Part shown: one piece after another, positions 60,029 through 64,000 of the stretch
Position numbering within the stretch: position 1 is the first letter of the stretch
Layout: every line of letters starts with the position of its first letter
From: Faecalibacterium hattorii
GTDB lineage: Bacteria > Bacillota > Clostridia > Oscillospirales > Ruminococcaceae
DNA length: 64,000 nt
Direction of reading: 5' to 3'
NCBI RefSeq assembly: GCF_003287455.1
Contig: NZ_PRLC01000010.1
Span: 1 to 64,000, forward strand
Made by a program: the position numbers and the translations under genes
The notes under the pieces: generated by a model
The model's database searches: none
What the model was told of the DNA's origin: nothing
The model's input: the letters and a program-made list of their open reading frames with translations, nothing else

Positions 60029-60065
60029 AAAAAATCCATCTGACGGTGTCAGATGGATTTTTTTT
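60029..60065. terminator. Bidirectional terminator
   Basis: AAAAAATCCATCTGAC and GTCAGATGGATTTTTT with a 3-nt loop, between convergent genes. Confidence 0.93.
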
Positions 60066-60069
60066 TTAC

Positions 60070-60648
60070 TTATCGACGTGTTTTCTTTTTCTTCCGCACG
60101 CTGTAGCCGAAGGTGCCCAGCTTTTTGCCGAGGGCCAGATACTCGCCGTGGCTGTAGACGATGAGCTTGGCCTTGTCGAGGCAGAGCTTGCCGCTTTCGT
60201 CCAGCAGGGATTCGTCCACGTCACAGGCCACGACTTCGGCCAAGAACAGGTCGTGGCTGCCCAGCGGGAGGACTTGTGTGACCCTGCACTCCAAGTTGAC
60301 GGGGCTTTCCTCCAAGATGGGGCAGTCCGTCAGCACTGAGCCCGGCGCAGCGTGGAGGCCGCACGCGGCAAACTTGTCCACCTCGCGGCCGCTCTTGACG
60401 CCGCACCAGTCCACCGCGCGGACCAGCGCTTCGGTGGGGAGATTGATGGCAAACTGGCCGCTCTCTTGGATCAGGTGGTGGCTGAATCGCTCCGGCCGGA
60501 CGCTGATGGAGACCATGCTGGGCTGGGTGCAGATGGTGCCGGTCCAGCCGATCGTGATCAGGTTGGGCGTTTCCAGCCCGCCGCAGGAGACCAGCACCGG
60601 CGGCTCCGGGTTCAGAAGGGTGCTGCCTTTCCAACTCTGTTTGCTCAT
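60070..60648 (-). CDS. Flavin reductase-like (FMN-binding) protein
   Basis: 192 residues of the flavin reductase/split-barrel fold: LLNPEPPVLVSCGGLETPNL, TGTICTQPSMVSISVRPERF, and FAINLPTEALVRAVDWCGVK. Typical of small FMN-binding oxidoreductases in anaerobes. Its ATG overlaps the glycosyltransferase stop, an odd functional pairing. Ends in Arg/Lys-rich RKKKKTRR. Confidence 0.82.
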   Translation of the reverse strand: MSKQSWKGSTLLNPEPPVLVSCGGLETPNLITIGWTGTICTQPSMVSISVRPERFSHHLIQESGQFAINLPTEALVRAVDWCGVKSGREVDKFAACGLHAAPGSVLTDCPILEESPVNLECRVTQVLPLGSHDLFLAEVVACDVDESLLDESGKLCLDKAKLIVYSHGEYLALGKKLGTFGYSVRKKKKTRR

Positions 60649-61622
60649 CCGTGATACTTCCTTTCGTAGGGGGCCCATGTCCGCTCACTGATGATGTAGC
60701 GGGGGCGGGCCTTGGTCTCCATATAGATTTTGCCGATATATTCGCCGATGACGCCGAGGCAGATGAGCTGTACCCCGCCCATGAAGCAGACGATGCAGAC
60801 GGTGGAGGCCCAGCCCGCCACCACGCTGCCCATGGCCGCTTGTACGATGGCCCAGATGACGCCGATGAAGCTGATGAGGCTGACGATGATGCCCGCCCCG
60901 GTGATGAGCCGGATGGGCTTGTTGGACAGGCTGGTGATGCCGTCAAAGGCCAGCGCCAGCATCTTGCTCAAGGGGTAGTGGCTCTCGCCGGCGAGGCGCT
61001 CGTGGCGCTCGTAGCTGACCGTTGCGCTGGGGAAACCCACCAGCGGCACCATGCCGCGCAGGAAGATGTTGACTTCTTTGTAGTCGGCAAAGCTCTCCAG
61101 CACGCGGGCGCTGATGAGGCGGTAATCGGCGTGGTTGAACACGATGTCCGCGCCCAGCGCGTTCATCAGGTGGTAGAAGCCCTCGGCGGTGAACCGCTTG
61201 AAGAAAGTGTCGGTGTCGCGGCGGCTGCGCACGCCGTAGACCACCTCGGCCCCATCCAGATACTTCTGAACCATCTCGTCCATGGCGTCGATGTCGTCCT
61301 GCCCGTCGCAGTCGATGGAGATGGTGATGTCGCAGCCATTTTCCTTGGCCTCCATCAGCCCGGCCAGCACGGCGTTCTGGTGGCCGCGGTTCCGGCTCTG
61401 AGAAATGCCGATGAAATGCTCGTCTTCCTGTGCAAATTTGCAGATCAGCTCCCAAGTGGCGTCCTTGGAGCCGTCGTTGACGAAGAGCACCCGGCTCTTG
61501 TCGCTGACCATCTCTTTTTCCGCAAGGGTCTTGATTTTTTGCAGGAACATCGGTGCCGTGATGGGCAGGACCTTCTCCTCGTTGTAGCAGGGGATCACGA
61601 TCCAGAGAATCGGTTTGGACAT
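60645..61622 (-). CDS. GT2 family glycosyltransferase (GtrB/DPM1-like)
   Basis: 325 residues. VIPCYNEEKVLPITAPMFLQ begins a GT-A domain; VNDGSKDAT, QSRNRGHQNAVLAGL, SIDCDGQDD and GVRSRRDTDTFFKRF are DPM1/GtrB motifs; two C-terminal membrane helices at about 230-300. It probably loads a sugar onto undecaprenyl phosphate for the GT39-like enzyme upstream. Start at 61622 follows GAGGT. Confidence 0.88.
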   Translation of the reverse strand: MSKPILWIVIPCYNEEKVLPITAPMFLQKIKTLAEKEMVSDKSRVLFVNDGSKDATWELICKFAQEDEHFIGISQSRNRGHQNAVLAGLMEAKENGCDITISIDCDGQDDIDAMDEMVQKYLDGAEVVYGVRSRRDTDTFFKRFTAEGFYHLMNALGADIVFNHADYRLISARVLESFADYKEVNIFLRGMVPLVGFPSATVSYERHERLAGESHYPLSKMLALAFDGITSLSNKPIRLITGAGIIVSLISFIGVIWAIVQAAMGSVVAGWASTVCIVCFMGGVQLICLGVIGEYIGKIYMETKARPRYIISERTWAPYERKYHG

Positions 61623-61639
61623 AAAATGATACCTCGTTT

Positions 61640-63064
61640 TTATGGATTGTACAGCAGTGCAAATTCCTCTGTCTGCCGGATGACCTCGTATTGCGGGTAG
61701 GCGTCCAGCGCGGCAGCGGAAGTGATCAGATAAGAGCCGCTGTCGGCGGCGAAGGCCTCCGCCCCACCGTCGCAGGGGGTGGCATCGGTGAGCCACTCGG
61801 TCTCCATCAGCTTGATCTGCTGCCATTTTCCGGCGTCGATATAATAATGTGCCTTCGCGGGGGTGGAGCAGTCGGCCAGAAGGAGCGAAAGCCCGGTCAC
61901 GGAGCGGGAGGGTTCCACGGCGTAACGCCAGACATTATGAGCCGAAAAGCAGACCACCAGCCCCAGAGAGAGGGTCAGCAGAAGCTTGGGCCATGCGGCG
62001 GAAGGAAGCCGCTGCTTTGCCTGATGAACGGCAAGAGCACTCAGAAGGACGATGGCCGGATAGACACAGAGGATATACCAGAACAGCTTGGAAGAGGCCG
62101 CCGAAAAAAGAACAAAAGGCACCAGAACCGCCAGCACGCAGACCAGCGCATCGTAAAAAGGGGCGCTGCGCTGCCGGAACGCATTGCTGCGCAGCAGCAA
62201 AGCAAGCCCGAACAGCGAAAGCAGGATCAGGAAAATCGAGCTGACACTGCGGCCCAGAACGCCCAGATAAAAATAGACAGGGGCGGCGTGTTCTTCCAGC
62301 GAGCCGGTGGCGCGGTTGACCACATCGTAGGTGAACATGGAAATCAGAAACGAGAGGCCGTCTTTCCGCCAGCGGGCCAGCGCCCAGAGCCCGGCGGGGC
62401 CAAGGCTGGAAAGGGCGCAGAGGGCATAGTGCTTCAGGCGCATCTGCGAAAAGCGCCCGGTGAACAGCAGCGTCAGCAGGACGAGCAGCGCGATGGTCCC
62501 GGCGTGCCAGCCTTTTGCGAGGAAGGCAAACGAGAATGCGAGGCAAGCGCCGTAAGTCCATGAAAATTTCCGGCGGCTTTCGCACAGGCAGAGGACGGCG
62601 ATCGTGTAGCAAAAAATGAACAGCGCGTCCGCATCGCCGTTGCGGGCGGCGTGGTAGTAAAACAGCTTGCCGCAGGAGGCAAAGGCGAACAGGGAGAAAA
62701 CGGCCTCGGTTTTTCCATAGCGTTTCCAGAGGAAGGCGGCGCAGAGCAGCGCACTCAGAAACATGGAAACGCCGGAGAAAAAGCGCAGACCATAGGCGTT
62801 ATACCCGAACAGTTTATAGCCCAAAGCGATGAGCCACTCGCTGAGGGGCGGCTTCAGGTTCCAATAGTCAGGCGAGTAAGCATAGGTAGTGACGATCGGT
62901 TCGCCGGTTTGGAGCATTTCATAGGCGCTGACGCCGTGGCGGGCTTCATCCCAGTCCATCAGCTCACCGTAGTCCAGATGGTAAAAACAGAGCAGCGCAA
63001 GGAACAAGATGCCCGCCGCCAGCCCACAGGCCAGCAGGATGCGCTTGGTTCGGGGATTTTTCAT
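61640..63064 (-). CDS. GT39/ArnT-like membrane glycosyltransferase
   Basis: 474 residues with about eleven helices. LDYGELMDWDEARHGVSAYE (about 30-50) has the catalytic acidic residues of GT-C enzymes, and TTYAYSPDYWNLKPPLSEWL follows, as in ArnT/PMT families. It would transfer a lipid-linked sugar to an envelope acceptor outside the membrane. 17 bp before the GT2 gene, so the two form one pathway. Confidence 0.83.
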   Translation of the reverse strand: MKNPRTKRILLACGLAAGILFLALLCFYHLDYGELMDWDEARHGVSAYEMLQTGEPIVTTYAYSPDYWNLKPPLSEWLIALGYKLFGYNAYGLRFFSGVSMFLSALLCAAFLWKRYGKTEAVFSLFAFASCGKLFYYHAARNGDADALFIFCYTIAVLCLCESRRKFSWTYGACLAFSFAFLAKGWHAGTIALLVLLTLLFTGRFSQMRLKHYALCALSSLGPAGLWALARWRKDGLSFLISMFTYDVVNRATGSLEEHAAPVYFYLGVLGRSVSSIFLILLSLFGLALLLRSNAFRQRSAPFYDALVCVLAVLVPFVLFSAASSKLFWYILCVYPAIVLLSALAVHQAKQRLPSAAWPKLLLTLSLGLVVCFSAHNVWRYAVEPSRSVTGLSLLLADCSTPAKAHYYIDAGKWQQIKLMETEWLTDATPCDGGAEAFAADSGSYLITSAAALDAYPQYEVIRQTEEFALLYNP

Positions 63065-63075
63065 GAAGACCTCCC

Positions 63076-63756
63076 TTACTGCACCATCTGCCGCAGCGCG
63101 TCGGGCTGGAGCAGTTTGAAGCTGGAGCGGTAGGTGTCCAGCAGACCGTCGCGCTGCATGAGGCTGAGCTCCCGTGAAAGAGCGCTGCGGTCACAGTTGA
63201 GGTAGTCCGCCAGCTGGATGCGGGAGTAGGGGATGGAGAAGGTCAGACTGCCCTGCTGCTCGGCTTCGCCGAGCAGGTAGGCGCAGACCTTGGCGCGCAG
63301 ACTCTTCAGCACCAGCAGGTCCACCCGGCGGGAGAGGAGGAAATACTTGTCGCTGATGGTGCGAACAAGATTCTGCAGCACCCTCTGGTGGGCGGCGCTG
63401 CCGTCCGAGAGGAGCAGCCGGTCGTAGGGGATCAGCAGCACCTCGCACCCGGAGGCGGCAACTACGGTCACGGGGCTGTCGAGGCTGGAGCCGCCCAGCA
63501 CGTCGCCGAAGACGCCGCCGGGCCCCATCTGGGCGATGGGCACCCGTGCGCCGCCCGGCGCGGGGCGGTAGGCCTCGATGCTGCCGGTCAGTACCACGCC
63601 CACCCGGCGGTTGGCGGCCCCGGCCTGAACAAGGGCTTCCCCCCGGCCGTAGCTGCGGATGACAGCGCCCAGCTCGCCCAGCAGAACACGGAGCGCGTCG
63701 GCTTCGATGCCGGTGAAAAGAGAGGTCGTTTGCAACAAAGGAAGAATGTTTTCCAT
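63076..63756 (-). CDS. Crp/Fnr family transcriptional regulator
   Basis: 226 residues. A cyclic-nucleotide-type beta-barrel (VLTGSIEAYRPAPGGARVPI, then QMGPGGVFGDVLGGSS), a long dimer helix, and an HTH (IQLADYLNCDRSALSRELSL). No N-terminal Cys cluster of Fnr-type Fe-S proteins is present, so it may sense a small ligand. The start at 63756 has only a weak site. Confidence 0.87.
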   Translation of the reverse strand: MENILPLLQTTSLFTGIEADALRVLLGELGAVIRSYGRGEALVQAGAANRRVGVVLTGSIEAYRPAPGGARVPIAQMGPGGVFGDVLGGSSLDSPVTVVAASGCEVLLIPYDRLLLSDGSAAHQRVLQNLVRTISDKYFLLSRRVDLLVLKSLRAKVCAYLLGEAEQQGSLTFSIPYSRIQLADYLNCDRSALSRELSLMQRDGLLDTYRSSFKLLQPDALRQMVQ

Positions 63757-63835
63757 AATCGTCCTGTGAGGCGTTCTCCGGGCCCTCACCGCCCTTTGGT
63801 GATTCCGTTGCGCGTGCAACGGTATTTTTGGCTCT

Positions 63836-63864
63836 ATTATAGTAAACTTGAGCCTGTAAAGCAA
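63836..63864 (-). promoter_or_regulatory. Promoter of the Crp/Fnr gene
   Basis: TTGCTT (63859-63864, minus strand) and TATAAT (63836-63841), 17 bp apart. Confidence 0.8.
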
Positions 63865-63931
63865 ATGTTTTTCGAAAAATTTGCAAATTTGTTCGGGTTT
63901 GGAACAAATCGAGAGAGGAAGGAACAACACA

Positions 63932-64000
63932 ATGATGAAAAAACTGACATCTCTGCTGCTGTCGGTGGTGCTGCTGGTCAGTCTGCTGGCGTGCGGCGCA
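63932..64000 (+). CDS. Lipoprotein, N-terminal fragment at window edge
   Basis: Only 23 codons lie in the window: MMKKLTSLLLSVVLLVSLLA followed by CGA. This is a lipoprotein signal with lipobox LLAC. GGAAGGA precedes it. Divergent from crp/fnr, which may control it. Product cannot be told; a transporter binding protein is common in such a position. Confidence 0.75.
   Translation, partial: MMKKLTSLLLSVVLLVSLLACGA

Overview
The window looks like chromosome of a GC-rich, low-oxygen Gram-positive gut bacterium of the Oscillospiraceae; Faecalibacterium or a close relative is my best guess. The reasons are the gene set (feoA-feoA-feoB with a FeoB-associated Cys-rich peptide and DUF3793, rubrerythrin, XpaC/TelA, T-box-controlled metQNI, DtxR-type iron regulator), consistent TTGNNN-17-TATACT promoters, strong Shine-Dalgarno sites, and a family of GC-rich palindromic intergenic repeats. 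The species call is inference; no 16S is present, only a 5S rRNA at the left edge.

Layout. 0-8 kb: end of an rRNA operon (5S), class II aldolase (minus strand), a SpoU rRNA methylase, a large membrane protein that is a degenerate P-type ATPase, rubrerythrin, a secreted BIG2 protein. 8-18 kb: tRNA and RNA maturation (rnz-cca, mnmA, tcdA), an ArsP_2-type metal exporter, a HAD phosphatase, and a four-gene envelope/stress cluster xpaC-telA-lemA-TPM. 18-22 kb, minus strand: upp, rpiB, tsaB, tsaE and a secreted caspase-like (clan CD) protein. 22-29.5 kb: FtsW/RodA, YitT, a small AT-richer island (XRE regulator, divergent 543-aa membrane protein, zinc-ribbon peptide), CobW GTPase, YczE-like protein, monofunctional transglycosylase. 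29.7-34.4 kb, minus strand: a MacB/FtsX-type ABC exporter pair and a uridine-kinase-like protein.

34.5-42.5 kb is an iron region: DUF3793, two FeoA, FeoB, the Cys-rich peptide, a DtxR-family repressor and two half-ABC exporters. GTTAG...CTAAC palindromes lie on or beside three of its control regions and are the likely DtxR operators. 42.5-50.3 kb: a phd-doc toxin-antitoxin pair, an SGNH hydrolase, an acyl-CoA ligase, and oppBCDF without a binding protein. 50.4-53.4 kb: a DUF4358 lipoprotein, an Lrp regulator, an orphan promoter-hairpin-terminator unit that looks like a small RNA, and a split ThrE exporter.

53.5-58.9 kb is a methionine locus: a T-box leader with a candidate AUG specifier, metQNI, O-acetylhomoserine sulfhydrylase and MetA carrying the Glu111 expected of acetyl-CoA users, so uptake and direct sulfhydrylation are grouped. 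The right end holds a P1 peptidase, a flavin reductase coupled to a GT2 and a GT39-like glycosyltransferase, a Crp/Fnr regulator, and the start of a divergent lipoprotein. No CRISPR array, prophage or intact transposase was seen. The best candidates for undescribed biology are the orphan RNA unit (51.84-51.99 kb), the in-frame palindromic insertion inside cca, the P-type ATPase pseudoenzyme, and the palindromic repeat family that doubles as terminators.
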